Both the position numbers and the translations under genes were made by a program. Below the pieces are notes generated by a model that was not told the DNA's origin, did not search any database, and worked only from the letters and a program-made list of their open reading frames with translations. Of a stretch of 64,000 nucleotides of DNA, positions 53,566 through 62,142 are shown piece after piece. The stretch is from an uncultured Paludibaculum sp. (GTDB lineage Bacteria > Acidobacteriota > Terriglobia > Bryobacterales > Bryobacteraceae). Within the stretch, counting starts at the first letter, position 1; every line of letters starts with the position of its first letter. Location of the stretch: positions 2,232,001-2,296,000 of the forward strand of contig NZ_OY762267.1 in assembly GCF_963665245.1 (NCBI RefSeq). The letters run 5' to 3'.

Positions 53566-54009
53566 ATGCTACGAAAGGACAAGGCTCTAGTGCCGCTGGC
53601 GATCTCGGAGACCGACCAGAAACAGGTGCTGGCGCTCTATCAACAGATCCAGCGAAGCCGCGCCAAGCTGGTCGGGCCGGATGGCAAGACGCAAAGCCTG
53701 CCGGTCTCCCTCTACGAGTTCCTCGTGAAACTGATCGCGGATCTGTGCGAGGGCCAGTCTGTTGCGATCGTCCAAAACGACGCGCAACTCACCACGGCGG
53801 AGGGAGCGCGGGTGCTCGGCGTCTCGCGGCAGTTCCTCATCAAACTCCTGGAGCGCGGCGACATGCCCCACCACATGGTGGGGACGCACCGGCGCATCTA
53901 CGTCCGCGACCTCCTGTCGTACAAGGCCAAGCGGGACTCCAAACGCCGTCAGGTTTTGGACGAGTTGACGAGCGCGGAAGCCGAAGACGGTCTCTACGAT
54001 CCGCACTGA
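53566..54009 (+). CDS. Excisionase-type HTH protein resembling a toxin-antitoxin antitoxin
   Basis: The ATG at 53566 is preceded at the right distance by AGGAGG (53554-53559). The 147-residue protein has a helical N-terminus and a MerR/excisionase-type HTH (about residues 75-120; LTTAEGARVLGVSRQFLIKL, LERGDMPHHMVGTHRRIYVR). An acidic C-terminus (about 128-147, DELTSAEAEDGLYDPH) follows, as in antitoxins that pair with PIN-domain (VapC-like) toxins. No PIN toxin follows: the next gene starts 90 bases on and is unrelated. The IS256 element ends 92 bases upstream. An AT-rich stretch with TATACT (53542-53547) may be its promoter. Confidence 0.82.
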   Translation: MLRKDKALVPLAISETDQKQVLALYQQIQRSRAKLVGPDGKTQSLPVSLYEFLVKLIADLCEGQSVAIVQNDAQLTTAEGARVLGVSRQFLIKLLERGDMPHHMVGTHRRIYVRDLLSYKAKRDSKRRQVLDELTSAEAEDGLYDPH

Positions 54010-54098
54010 GCCCCCACCAGCCAGGCGATGCATGGCGATGAGCACGTCGCGACGGCCGTCCTTGCAAGAATCGGTGATTCAGGTTCTAATCGGTGGTA

Positions 54099-55409
54099 AT
54101 GTCAATCGTCGCGAGTATACGGATTCTTATCAGCTTGTTTGCAGGCTTCTGGCTCATCCCGAACCTGTTCGGTCAGCAAAAGACCTATCCGCCGCCAAAA
54201 CAATCACCGGCACAGATCGCGGATCAAATAATGCTAGTGAACGAATCCGTGCTTAAGCAGCAGTGGACGCACACCCTTGATCCGGTGAACGCGCCCAAGA
54301 ACGCGATCCTCCTCAACCCGGGGCAGTGCGTTCGCATCGGGGTAGTCGCGACCGGTGACAACCGCGACGAATACCTAAAGCACACGAACTTATCATTCAG
54401 CGTCAGATTCGCGGGCCAGACGGTGCCTCATGGTCACGCCCCGCTGGCCTACATCAAAAGGATGAAACCCGAGGGCGGCGACTTCGTGGCAAGGGCACTT
54501 GCTGCCGGGGGCGTCAAGGCTCCCGACGCAATTAGGAGCTTGGCGAGCCTGGGAATCTCGGCATCGAACTGGTGCGTTCCGGTTGATGCCCAAGACGGTT
54601 CGGCGAGCGTGACAGCAACAATCGAACCGTCGGGCGGAAAGAGGGTCGTGGTTTCGTCGACCGTAGAGGTCGAGACGTTTGCCATGGGAAGCCAGAAGAA
54701 ATTCAAGGATGTCCAGGCGTTCGGTCAGTTTCTGCAGACCTACTATCAAGAACCACACCCTGCGCGCCTGCTTCCCGCGATTAACTTCATGGTGACGGAG
54801 CAATCGCAAACTTCACGGGAAGGGCAGGCCGAGATCGTGGGTGCTTTTCTGAGTGCTGCGCTGAGGACGGATGTTGTGGCAGCGCACAATTTGCTCTCAA
54901 GAATCGGTTCCGAACCGCCGCCGACCCGGGCATTTGGGCTGCTTGTGCTTCGCGCCGCCGGTTATGATGTCGACCCTGTCCTTAACGCGCTACCGAAACA
55001 GGAACAAGTAAAATCCCAGAGCCTCCCCGCTCTGGAAGATCCGTTCGACCTAACTCCAAGTCAAGCCCTGTTTCATCATCTCGACATGCTTTGGGGTGTG
55101 TTCGGGGCTACCGGCCAGTACGAACCGGTAAAGACGATCGCCAGTGCTTTAGCTTGGCGTTCGGACTACGAGGCATTCGCCGAGATGAGGAACGGCCCAG
55201 ATCGCCCTCCGGCGATCACCCCTTCAATCGTTCGCGGCGTCGTATATACCGCGGCGGGCTGGTCCCTCCGGTCATTCCAAATGAACGACGGCCTCGCCGC
55301 GGACTATATCGAGTATATGCTCGCATCAGAGGAGACTCCTCCGGCGATCAAATCGGAGTTGCGCAACTTGTCGACCAATCCGGCGTTCAAACGGCCGGGC
55401 GGCCAGTAG
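54099..55409 (+). CDS. Hypothetical exported protein
   Basis: A 436-residue protein from the ATG at 54099 (a GTG at 54093 is also possible). It has an N-terminal hydrophobic signal or anchor (MSIVASIRILISLFAGFWLI). The remainder is soluble with no recognised domain; visible stretches include NPGQCVRIGVVATGDNRDEY and the helical ALFHHLDMLWGVFGATGQYE. Composition is less GC-biased than neighbouring housekeeping genes, in keeping with an accessory region. Function unknown. Confidence 0.7.
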   Translation: MSIVASIRILISLFAGFWLIPNLFGQQKTYPPPKQSPAQIADQIMLVNESVLKQQWTHTLDPVNAPKNAILLNPGQCVRIGVVATGDNRDEYLKHTNLSFSVRFAGQTVPHGHAPLAYIKRMKPEGGDFVARALAAGGVKAPDAIRSLASLGISASNWCVPVDAQDGSASVTATIEPSGGKRVVVSSTVEVETFAMGSQKKFKDVQAFGQFLQTYYQEPHPARLLPAINFMVTEQSQTSREGQAEIVGAFLSAALRTDVVAAHNLLSRIGSEPPPTRAFGLLVLRAAGYDVDPVLNALPKQEQVKSQSLPALEDPFDLTPSQALFHHLDMLWGVFGATGQYEPVKTIASALAWRSDYEAFAEMRNGPDRPPAITPSIVRGVVYTAAGWSLRSFQMNDGLAADYIEYMLASEETPPAIKSELRNLSTNPAFKRPGGQ

Positions 55410-55646
55410 CAACCACGACGTCAGTTCCCCAAAAGGCGCGTGCGCCAACGGTTCTCGCCGTTGCTAAGAATTGGCGACGACTGCCAGATTTCGCCAGGCT
55501 GTGGTGGGGCGATGCGGCCGTGCCCTCATGTACACAGACCGGGTAGTGTCAACAAGGGTTGGTGGCGTTCGATCCTGGGCTAGCCTATTTGCCAACAGGC
55601 ATCGGCCTCGTTCTGCGGGAAATACACCTTGAGCGACGTGAGGAAC

Positions 55647-56003
55647 ATGAACCGCGAACTCTCGCCCTCCGAGGGGCAACTCATTCGTTGGATGCTTGAA
55701 CATGGGACATCAAGGGCGCGAGCGTTCCTGATGCAACTCGAAAACGCAAAGGCAACCTCATGGCGTTGTCCTTGCGGCTGCGCAAGCATCAATTTTGCTA
55801 TAGATGACATGCCCGAGCCATCGGGCGAACTTAGTATCATCGCGGATTTCCTCTTTGGCAACGACGACGATCTGAGCGGCGTTTTCGTTTTCGAAAAGAA
55901 CGGTGCGCTCGCCGGTGTTGAAGTCTACGGCCTCGCGGGCGAAGCGCCCAGGACTCTGCCCTTGCCCGAGTCGTTGAGGCCATTTCCAAAGCAAGGCGAG
56001 TAG
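55647..56003 (+). CDS. Small hypothetical protein with CxCxC motif
   Basis: The ATG at 55647 has GAGG five bases upstream; an in-frame TTG at 55629 is less likely. The 118-residue product starts NRELSPSEGQLIRWMLEHGT and contains WRCPCGCASINFAIDD, a compact cysteine motif that could bind a metal. It is soluble and acidic. I recognise the pattern as that of small uncharacterised bacterial proteins but can give no function. No partner gene is adjacent. Confidence 0.7.
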   Translation: MNRELSPSEGQLIRWMLEHGTSRARAFLMQLENAKATSWRCPCGCASINFAIDDMPEPSGELSIIADFLFGNDDDLSGVFVFEKNGALAGVEVYGLAGEAPRTLPLPESLRPFPKQGE

Positions 56004-56184
56004 TTTCCCTAAAAGTGGGATCCCGTTCAGGCTGACGGAGGCACTGGCTCAATCGCGTGTGCCATCGTCAGCGGATCGGGTATCAACGGCAAGTCCGTCT
56101 AGCCGAGCTAACTCAGTCAGCCTCGGAGCCCGGGACCGGACCACAAAAACGGTAGGGCGAGAGCGCCAAGGCCGTGTCCTCTAC

Positions 56185-57126
56185 TCAGAAATAGCTACTG
56201 TAAGCGGTGACCTGCCAACTCCCTTTCCTCCTTTCAATCTGGACCATTCCTTCGCCGGTGAGGTGATACCCAGGATTCGATGTTCCATACTTCGTCAATT
56301 TGAAGTAGAGCCGAACGGACTCGCCGGCATCCTCTCGGTTTACCAACCGCCAATCGGATATCCGGTGACTCGGCAATGCGTACTCGCAGAGGTGCACGTT
56401 CGCGCTACATCGGTTGGCCTTCAGTCCATCGAGGAAATTACCGGCGACACGCTCAGGCTGACGGTCCCGCAATGGGTTGCGAATCACAACGCCCGTAACC
56501 TTCTCGTGATAGTCACCGCAGGCGCAGCCCCATTCGCCGAATAACTGGACCAGCACGGGGCGGCGCGAGATCATGACTGCGCCAACAACGGCGAGACCGA
56601 GTCCAGCCCAAGCGCCGGCCCACTCCCAAGCCGGAGTCGCTGGTAGTTGCATCGTGGTGCGTTTACGGCCCGCGCCGACTTCTCCACTGATGGTACGCAG
56701 CCTGAATCTCTTTGCCAACCTGATTGCGCGCGCTATCGACCACCAAGTGGCGCCGTTGATCAAGAACATCACCGGAACCTCCAAGACGGACATGAACGCG
56801 AGTGTCATCCCACTCCGCCAAAAGATGCGCTCGACGGTGAGGGCGGCCAGAATGTTCCCAGGCAGCAGCCCAATGAAGGCGATAGTCCAACGCAGCCGAG
56901 AGAACGGGCTCAAAGAGCCACATACGATCCCGAGTAGTTGCCAAACGGAGAAAAGGAACCATGCGCGGCGGCTCACAGCATCAGAATACCGCTCGGCGCA
57001 GTCCCGGACACGTTGATGGATGGTCGCCGCAAAACGTGGGTCCCGTTCCCTCGGGACCAAATCGGTCCGGTCGGGAAGGGTGTCAGCCTGACCCGTCCCG
57101 CCCACAAATGGTTGCAAGTAAGCCAT
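56185..57126 (-). CDS. Hypothetical membrane protein
   Basis: A frame of up to 313 residues with three to four hydrophobic helices in its first half (WFLFSVWQLLGIVCGSLSPF, WTIAFIGLLPGNILAALTVE, LAFMSVLEVPVMFLI and AGLGLAVVGAVMI). The C-terminal half is soluble (VRLYFKLTKYGTSNPGYHLT to the end). The start is uncertain. The first 50 residues from 57126 overlap a dispersed DNA repeat (GGGACGGGTCAGGCTGA type) and have no membrane character, so a GTG at 56976 giving 263 residues is a reasonable alternative. Function unknown. Confidence 0.55.
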   Translation of the reverse strand: MAYLQPFVGGTGQADTLPDRTDLVPRERDPRFAATIHQRVRDCAERYSDAVSRRAWFLFSVWQLLGIVCGSLSPFSRLRWTIAFIGLLPGNILAALTVERIFWRSGMTLAFMSVLEVPVMFLINGATWWSIARAIRLAKRFRLRTISGEVGAGRKRTTMQLPATPAWEWAGAWAGLGLAVVGAVMISRRPVLVQLFGEWGCACGDYHEKVTGVVIRNPLRDRQPERVAGNFLDGLKANRCSANVHLCEYALPSHRISDWRLVNREDAGESVRLYFKLTKYGTSNPGYHLTGEGMVQIERRKGSWQVTAYSSYF

Positions 57127-57856
57127 TTATTCGTCAGGCTCGCTCCACGGTCAATAGTCGACCGCGGCTGTGTGAATCCCGTCCGCGCGTCATCCACTGG
57201 GCGCAACCGGCCCTGAATCAACACCTTGCGGACACGTCGATCACTACACTGTCGGCTCAAAGCATACCCACGAGTACTTATTCCACGCCGCCAAATCGCC
57301 GCTGGGACGGGTCACCTCAGCGCACACCGGCAAACCAGTTCTGCCAGCTCTGACCCGGCGCCAACCGTCACCACAAGAGCTCCGCATACACCTGGTTCCA
57401 TCAGTTCGACCACGCGCCGGAGCACAGGTCTTCCAGGCATGTCCGCGTGCCAGCCAACCCGAGGGGAAGGGATGCGGCACTCTCCCAAAGAACGGGGTCC
57501 CGCCTACGCCGACGGTGATCGGCATCACCTTGGAATGGTGATCGGCATAAGTTCGGAATCGTGATCGGTTTGAGATCGGAACGCTGATCGGCATCGCTTG
57601 GAATCTGCATCTCATCTCGCAGAATGAAAACCCCTCAGCCTGACCCGTCCCACCGCGGTTTCGCCCGCTATACGCCATGCGAGCCAGAACTCTTGTGCGA
57701 GATCACACAACTCTTCCGACCCACGGACCACAAAGACATCACCCGGCCGGCCCCGCAATCGCCCAACGCCCGCCCAAACACCGCCAACTGCGCGAGACCA
57801 CCCAATTCGTACCAGCTGACATGAGAGAGACGAGGCGAAATCGCCGCTGGGACGGG
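57079..57856. repeat. Four dispersed copies of a GACGGGTCA-type short repeat
   Basis: Copies lie at 57079-57100 (TCAGCCTGACCCGTCCCGCC), 57293-57315 (AAATCGCCGCTGGGACGGGTCA), 57634-57655 (CTCAGCCTGACCCGTCCCACC) and 57838-57856 (AAATCGCCGCTGGGACGGG). The first and third are inverted relative to the second and fourth. The stretch 57127-58267 has no intact gene; it also holds the 23-bp array and a transposase fragment. The copies may mark ends of decayed elements. Confidence 0.55.
57514..57604. repeat. Degenerate 23-bp tandem array (four units), IS21-end-like
   Basis: Units are 57514-57536, 57537-57559, 57560-57582 and 57583-57604 (22 bases), with consensus (G/C)(G/C)TGATCGG(C/T)(A/T)T followed by a variable core and (T/C)GGAA(T/C). 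Multiple short tandem repeats of TGATCGGCAT/TTGGAAT type are reminiscent of the termini of IS21-family elements, where they bind IstA. No istA or istB gene is present here. Confidence 0.6.
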
Positions 57857-57857
57857 C

Positions 57858-58130
57858 GCGACGGTCCCGCAGGCGCACAAAGACCAGAAGTGCCTGGGCT
57901 TTGTGGCGCAGCACCCGGACCGGCTGTGGGTGGAGCTTCTGCCCGCCTGCGCGCCGGAACTCAATCCGGTCGAGTACATCTGGGCGTATTGGAAGCAGCG
58001 CACTCTTCCGAAAATCAACCCGAAAGACAATCGGTCATGGGACGCGGCGGCCCGCAAGGCCCGGAAGCGGATGCGCCGCCCTCCTCGCCGGATCACTGCC
58101 CTCCGGCAACAGGACGAACGATCCTTCTAG
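57858..58130 (+). pseudogene. IS630-family transposase C-terminal fragment
   Basis: The reading frame encodes HKDQKCLGFVAQHPDRLWVE, then LLPACAPELNPVEYIWAYWK and QRTLP, followed by a basic tail. LLP..APELNPVE..W is the C-terminal end of the IS630/Tc1-like DDE domain. The N-terminal two-thirds are missing, and upstream DNA is repeat-rich rather than coding, so this is a dead remnant. Confidence 0.75.
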
Positions 58131-58267
58131 CAGCTCTATAGGACGCGAACGTCAATACAACACTCGCACGGGGTGGAAAGCTCGCGCAGGACCGCTGCAT
58201 CCCGGCGCGGCTCGATACGACAAAGAACGCGGATCTAGGAGATGAGCGGCGGGCGCCAAATTCGATT

Positions 58268-60235
58268 TCAGGCAACGCCCCAGTAAGTTGCGAATCTTCC
58301 CCACAGCCCGTTCAGCGGTCTGAGGGGAACATCGGCCAGCCCGGCGGCATGGAACGTGAGCGGCTTGGAGGCGTCCGGCTTGATCCAGTCCTCCAGTCTC
58401 TTCCCCGAAGCGCGCAACTCCGGCACGTTCATTGGACTCTCCCTCAACTCAGGCCATTGCCGGTTGACAACGAGCTTCTCAGTGAGACCCTGGGCGCCGA
58501 GATCGCCGGCGAGTACGATCGGACCGTAGAGAAACGCCTGCACCCGCGAATCGTCCGGGAACGGCTCCGCGGTCAATTGCATGGGCAAGTCAAGCTCCAC
58601 ACGATCACCGTGTTTCCAGGCGCGCGTGAGACTGAGATAGCTGCCGGCGCCGGGTGTCGTCTCGAGCAGACGCCCGTTCACCTTCACGGAGGCTGCTGTG
58701 GTCCAGGAGGGAATCCGCAACCGAAGTGTCCAGGAAGCGGCGGGCGCCTTCGTAATTGTGAGTGTTGTGCGCGGCTCCTCGGGAAAACGCGTGTCCTGAC
58801 GCAGCCCGATGGCCCGGGTACGGTCGTCCAACTCCGAGGCGATGAACAGGTTCACGGCGATGCCGCCGTCATAGCGGAAGTAGATACTGTCGTTGAGCTT
58901 GGAATACTCTTCGAACGCGGTGCCCGTACAGCACCAGAACGACTGATTTTCCGAGCACACGCCCTTCCACGCGCCGGGCGCCATGGAAAGGAAGTAGACC
59001 GAGTGGCCGGTTTCGGGCTGAATCTGGCCCAGGCGGTGATTGAACAGGTTGCGCTCGTAGTAGTCGAAGTAGCGTGGATCCCCGTCCCAGGCGTACAGTT
59101 GGCGCGTCAGCTTCATCATGTTGTAGGCGCAGCAGCACTCCTGATGATGCGAACTGGCGCGCCACTCAGCCGCCATGCTGCCCGGCGCGGTCAGCCAGTG
59201 TTCGGCATTGCTGCTGCCGCCGGTTGCATAGCTTCGAGCCGACGCGACGGTGTACCAGAAGAACTCCGCCACCGTGCGGAACCTGGGGTCGGATGTCAGC
59301 TCGAAGCGGCGGGCCGCGCCGATCACCTGCGGAATATGCGTATTGGTGTGGAGCCCGCGCAGCGCGTCCACGTGCTGCGCCAGCGGAGTAAGGAATTCCT
59401 TCTTGTGGAACCGGTCGCCGGCTTTCGCCCAGCGCAGGTCGCCGGTGGCGGCGGCGAGGTTGTAGAACACCTCGCTCATTCCTCCAAACTCCTCTTTCAG
59501 GATTTCCTGCATGTGCGCCTCAGACTTCGAGGCGCTCCATTCGTCGGCCCAGGCGCCCATCCCGCTGGCCACTTCGAGAGCCTGCCGGTTGCCTGCGTGC
59601 ACATACATGTCCAGCAGCCCGGCCATGATCTTGTGGTAGGTGTAAAAAGGCGCCCAGACCTGCGTCCGCTGGTCGAGCCGGTCGAAGAAACTGACAGGAA
59701 ACGCGCTCAGGTAGCCGCCGCGACCAAGACTCTTCTGGCACCGCGCCAGCGCTTCCACCATCTCATCGCCGCGGGCTTTGAGATCCTGGTCCCCAGCCGA
59801 CCCGGTCCGCAAGGCACACGCGGAGAGATAGTGGCCCGTGGTGTGTCCGCGGAGTTCCATCTTTGGGGCCTCCCATCCGCCGAGTGGCTTGGCCGAACTG
59901 GCGAGGCCGGCGTTCAGCCGGAATGTGTGCAGAAGGCGGTCCGGTGACAGACGCAACAGGAAGGCTCGGTTGTGATCGGCCGCCTCCTGGCAGGGGCCGG
60001 CCAGAAGACGCACTTGAGGCAATGGGTACGGTGTGGCCCGGGGCTCGGCCTCATTCCGGGTGAACACAAGAGTCTCTCCGAACAGCGGCTTCTCCTCAAC
60101 TCGGGGCAGCCGGTTCGGTGGCGGCGGCACCGGCTTCGGCGCCGCCGGGGCGAGGGCCTCCTGGGCGATCAACACGGGCGAGCCCGCAACGGCCGCCGAG
60201 AACAGCCGCCTGGTCCATTGGGTGTTCCCGTCCAT
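58268..60235 (-). CDS. Glycoside hydrolase family 127 (beta-L-arabinofuranosidase-like)
   Basis: The 655-residue exported protein has a twin-arginine-like signal (TRRLFSAAVAGSPVLIAQ). It matches GH127/DUF1680 throughout: an (alpha/alpha)6 barrel with KMELRGHTTGHYLSACAL and GRGGYLSAFPVSFFDRLDQR, the zinc-cysteine site E366-C-C368 (HHQECCCAYNMMKLTRQLY) and C435-C436 (FWCCTGTAFEEYSK). The family nucleophile is the first cysteine of that last pair. It should remove beta-linked L-arabinofuranose, for example from arabinans or extensin-type glycans. It follows the GH29 gene by 31 bases on the same strand. Confidence 0.93.
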   Translation of the reverse strand: MDGNTQWTRRLFSAAVAGSPVLIAQEALAPAAPKPVPPPPNRLPRVEEKPLFGETLVFTRNEAEPRATPYPLPQVRLLAGPCQEAADHNRAFLLRLSPDRLLHTFRLNAGLASSAKPLGGWEAPKMELRGHTTGHYLSACALRTGSAGDQDLKARGDEMVEALARCQKSLGRGGYLSAFPVSFFDRLDQRTQVWAPFYTYHKIMAGLLDMYVHAGNRQALEVASGMGAWADEWSASKSEAHMQEILKEEFGGMSEVFYNLAAATGDLRWAKAGDRFHKKEFLTPLAQHVDALRGLHTNTHIPQVIGAARRFELTSDPRFRTVAEFFWYTVASARSYATGGSSNAEHWLTAPGSMAAEWRASSHHQECCCAYNMMKLTRQLYAWDGDPRYFDYYERNLFNHRLGQIQPETGHSVYFLSMAPGAWKGVCSENQSFWCCTGTAFEEYSKLNDSIYFRYDGGIAVNLFIASELDDRTRAIGLRQDTRFPEEPRTTLTITKAPAASWTLRLRIPSWTTAASVKVNGRLLETTPGAGSYLSLTRAWKHGDRVELDLPMQLTAEPFPDDSRVQAFLYGPIVLAGDLGAQGLTEKLVVNRQWPELRESPMNVPELRASGKRLEDWIKPDASKPLTFHAAGLADVPLRPLNGLWGRFATYWGVA

Positions 60236-60266
60236 CTGATTCTCCTGGACGCGACTGCCAATCTAC

Positions 60267-61853
60267 CTAGTTTGCGAAGCCGATCTTCACTCCGGTGGCC
60301 GGCGATGCCGGGAGATTCGCCGGGGTCTTGATCACCAGGGCGTCGTCTTCCAGTCTCCACTCCAACTTCGAGCTGTTGCCCAGTAAGTGCACCGACGCCA
60401 CTGCCTTCTGCGCCAGTTTCGCGTTCCGTCCTAGCGAAGTAAGGCGCATTTCCGATCCCGGCTTGCCGAGGCAGAACGCATACAGCGCCCGGCCATCTTT
60501 GGACCGGGTGAAGCGGAAATCCTCGGGCGTGTACGCCTTGTCCGGAACGTCTCGCAAGCCGCCGAACCGCCCTTTCTCCTGCGCTTTGGTGCTGGGCCCC
60601 TCGCCGAAGACCACCCATGGCCGGGTACTGTAGATTCCTTCGCCGTTGACCGAGATCCAGCCGGCGATCTCGTCCAGCGTTCGGATCATGTCGGGCTCCA
60701 GGTCCCCCTCGGGTGTTTGGACCACGTTGATCAGCAGGTTGCCGTTCTTGCTCACGATGTCGGTGAGCATCTGGATGATCTCGCCCGACGTTTTGTATTT
60801 CTGGCCGGTCCGGTAATACCAGTCGCCGATCGAGGTGTCCGTCTGCCAGGGCTCCGCCCCTATCCCTTCCGTCACGCCGCGCTCGATGTCGCGCGCCCAC
60901 ATGCCCGCCGACTCCTGCTTGCAGGTATAGACCGCTTCCAGTTGCCCGTGATGCCGAGCGACGTCCTGGTTGTAGAAATGAGCGATCAGGCTGCGGCCCA
61001 CGTCGCCGAACGGCATCGCGCTGTCGGAATACAAAAGATCTGGCTGATAGTTATCGACCAATTCCTTGATGCGGTCGAACCACTCGCGCTGCCACACCGG
61101 ATTCTTGGTCAGCCATCCGGTGTCGTCCGGCGCGGCCTTGCCGTGGTAGAGCTCTTCGTAGCGCGGGTCGTTGCCGTCATAGGGAACGCCCGCCATGGGG
61201 CCCGTCTTGTCGGCGCTGTGCGCCGCCTGAAACCAGGTGTAGCTGGCGCCGAGGTGTTCTGAGACGCCGAACCGCAGCCCCTGGTCTTTCGCCGCCTTCT
61301 GCCAGAGCCCCACCACGTCTTTCTTCGGCCCCATCCGCACGGAGTTCCAGCTATGGAGCCGCGAGTTCCAGAGGAAGAAGTTATCGTGATGCGTTCCCAT
61401 GCTGACAAAGTATTTGGCGCCGGCCTTCTTATAGAGCGCCATCAGCTTTTCCGGATCCCACTTCTCAGCCTTCCAGAGCGGAATGATGTCCTTGTAGCCG
61501 AACTTGGACGGGTGCCCGTAGTGCTCGACGTGATACTTGTTATCGGGGTCCTGCATGGGGGTTCCGTCGCGCCGCTTGCTGTCGTGGATGTATAGCCTTT
61601 TCGCATACCAGTCGCCCTGACGCGGCACGGCCTGCGGCCCCCAATGAGACCAGATTCCGAACTTCGCATCACGGAACCATTCGGGATACTCGTATCGCTT
61701 GAGCGAATCGTCGCTCGGCTGGAACTTCCCTTTCGCTATCGGGAGGTTGGCAATGGGCGATACGGGAGCCTCCGTTTGGGCTCGGCCTGAAACAACGACG
61801 GCCGACGCCAACACCGTCAGAAGAATCGGGATCTTTGCGGCTCTTCCAGACAT
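60267..61853 (-). CDS. Glycoside hydrolase family 29 (alpha-L-fucosidase)
   Basis: The 528-residue exported protein (signal MSGRAAKIPILLTVLASAVV) has the GH29 barrel: WFRDAKFGIWSHWGPQAVP, AKYFVSMGTHHDNFFLWNS and QPDLLYSDSAMPFGD, whose D277 is the likely nucleophile. A C-terminal beta-sandwich follows. The HHDNF and YSDSAM segments deviate from the commoner HHDGF and WFDGG, which suggests a divergent subfamily with perhaps different linkage preference. It should release L-fucose from plant or microbial glycans. First gene of the two-gene unit with GH127; divergent from GH51. Confidence 0.92.
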   Translation of the reverse strand: MSGRAAKIPILLTVLASAVVVSGRAQTEAPVSPIANLPIAKGKFQPSDDSLKRYEYPEWFRDAKFGIWSHWGPQAVPRQGDWYAKRLYIHDSKRRDGTPMQDPDNKYHVEHYGHPSKFGYKDIIPLWKAEKWDPEKLMALYKKAGAKYFVSMGTHHDNFFLWNSRLHSWNSVRMGPKKDVVGLWQKAAKDQGLRFGVSEHLGASYTWFQAAHSADKTGPMAGVPYDGNDPRYEELYHGKAAPDDTGWLTKNPVWQREWFDRIKELVDNYQPDLLYSDSAMPFGDVGRSLIAHFYNQDVARHHGQLEAVYTCKQESAGMWARDIERGVTEGIGAEPWQTDTSIGDWYYRTGQKYKTSGEIIQMLTDIVSKNGNLLINVVQTPEGDLEPDMIRTLDEIAGWISVNGEGIYSTRPWVVFGEGPSTKAQEKGRFGGLRDVPDKAYTPEDFRFTRSKDGRALYAFCLGKPGSEMRLTSLGRNAKLAQKAVASVHLLGNSSKLEWRLEDDALVIKTPANLPASPATGVKIGFAN

Positions 61854-61894
61854 GTGGATGGTCCTTTCTTCTCGGCGCGCGGTCCCCGTGCGCG

Positions 61895-61915
61895 AAAGTG
61901 CTTACAGCGCTTATA
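61895..61915. promoter_or_regulatory. Candidate LacI/GalR-type operator in the GH29/GH51 spacer
   Basis: AAAGTGCTTACAGCGCTTATA lies 42 bases upstream of the GH29 start in the 289-base divergent spacer. Its AGCGCTT core repeats that of the site upstream of the TonB receptor (43560-43572). A common sugar-responsive regulator is possible; this rests on a short motif only. Confidence 0.3.
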
Positions 61916-62142
61916 GTACCTCGTCGAACCCACAATTCCACCACACGATCGCCGGCCCACCGGCCTCCATGCGCAAGAGCCGCCACCCGCATGGACTGGC
62001 AGAACGGGAGACGACAGGAACCTTGATAGTCCGCATCCGCAACGGCTGCGTCGCCGTCATCGTGCTCCAATTGGCGGCAACGTGGGGGACGGAGGCTGGA
62101 CCACCTGATATATAGTTCAGGAGCACACAGCGGAGAGCGCGC

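Noticed and set aside
54010..54098. Remnant of a PIN-domain toxin after the antitoxin-like gene
   Set aside because: All three forward frames were read and no PIN-like start or acidic active-site segment was seen in the 89 bases.
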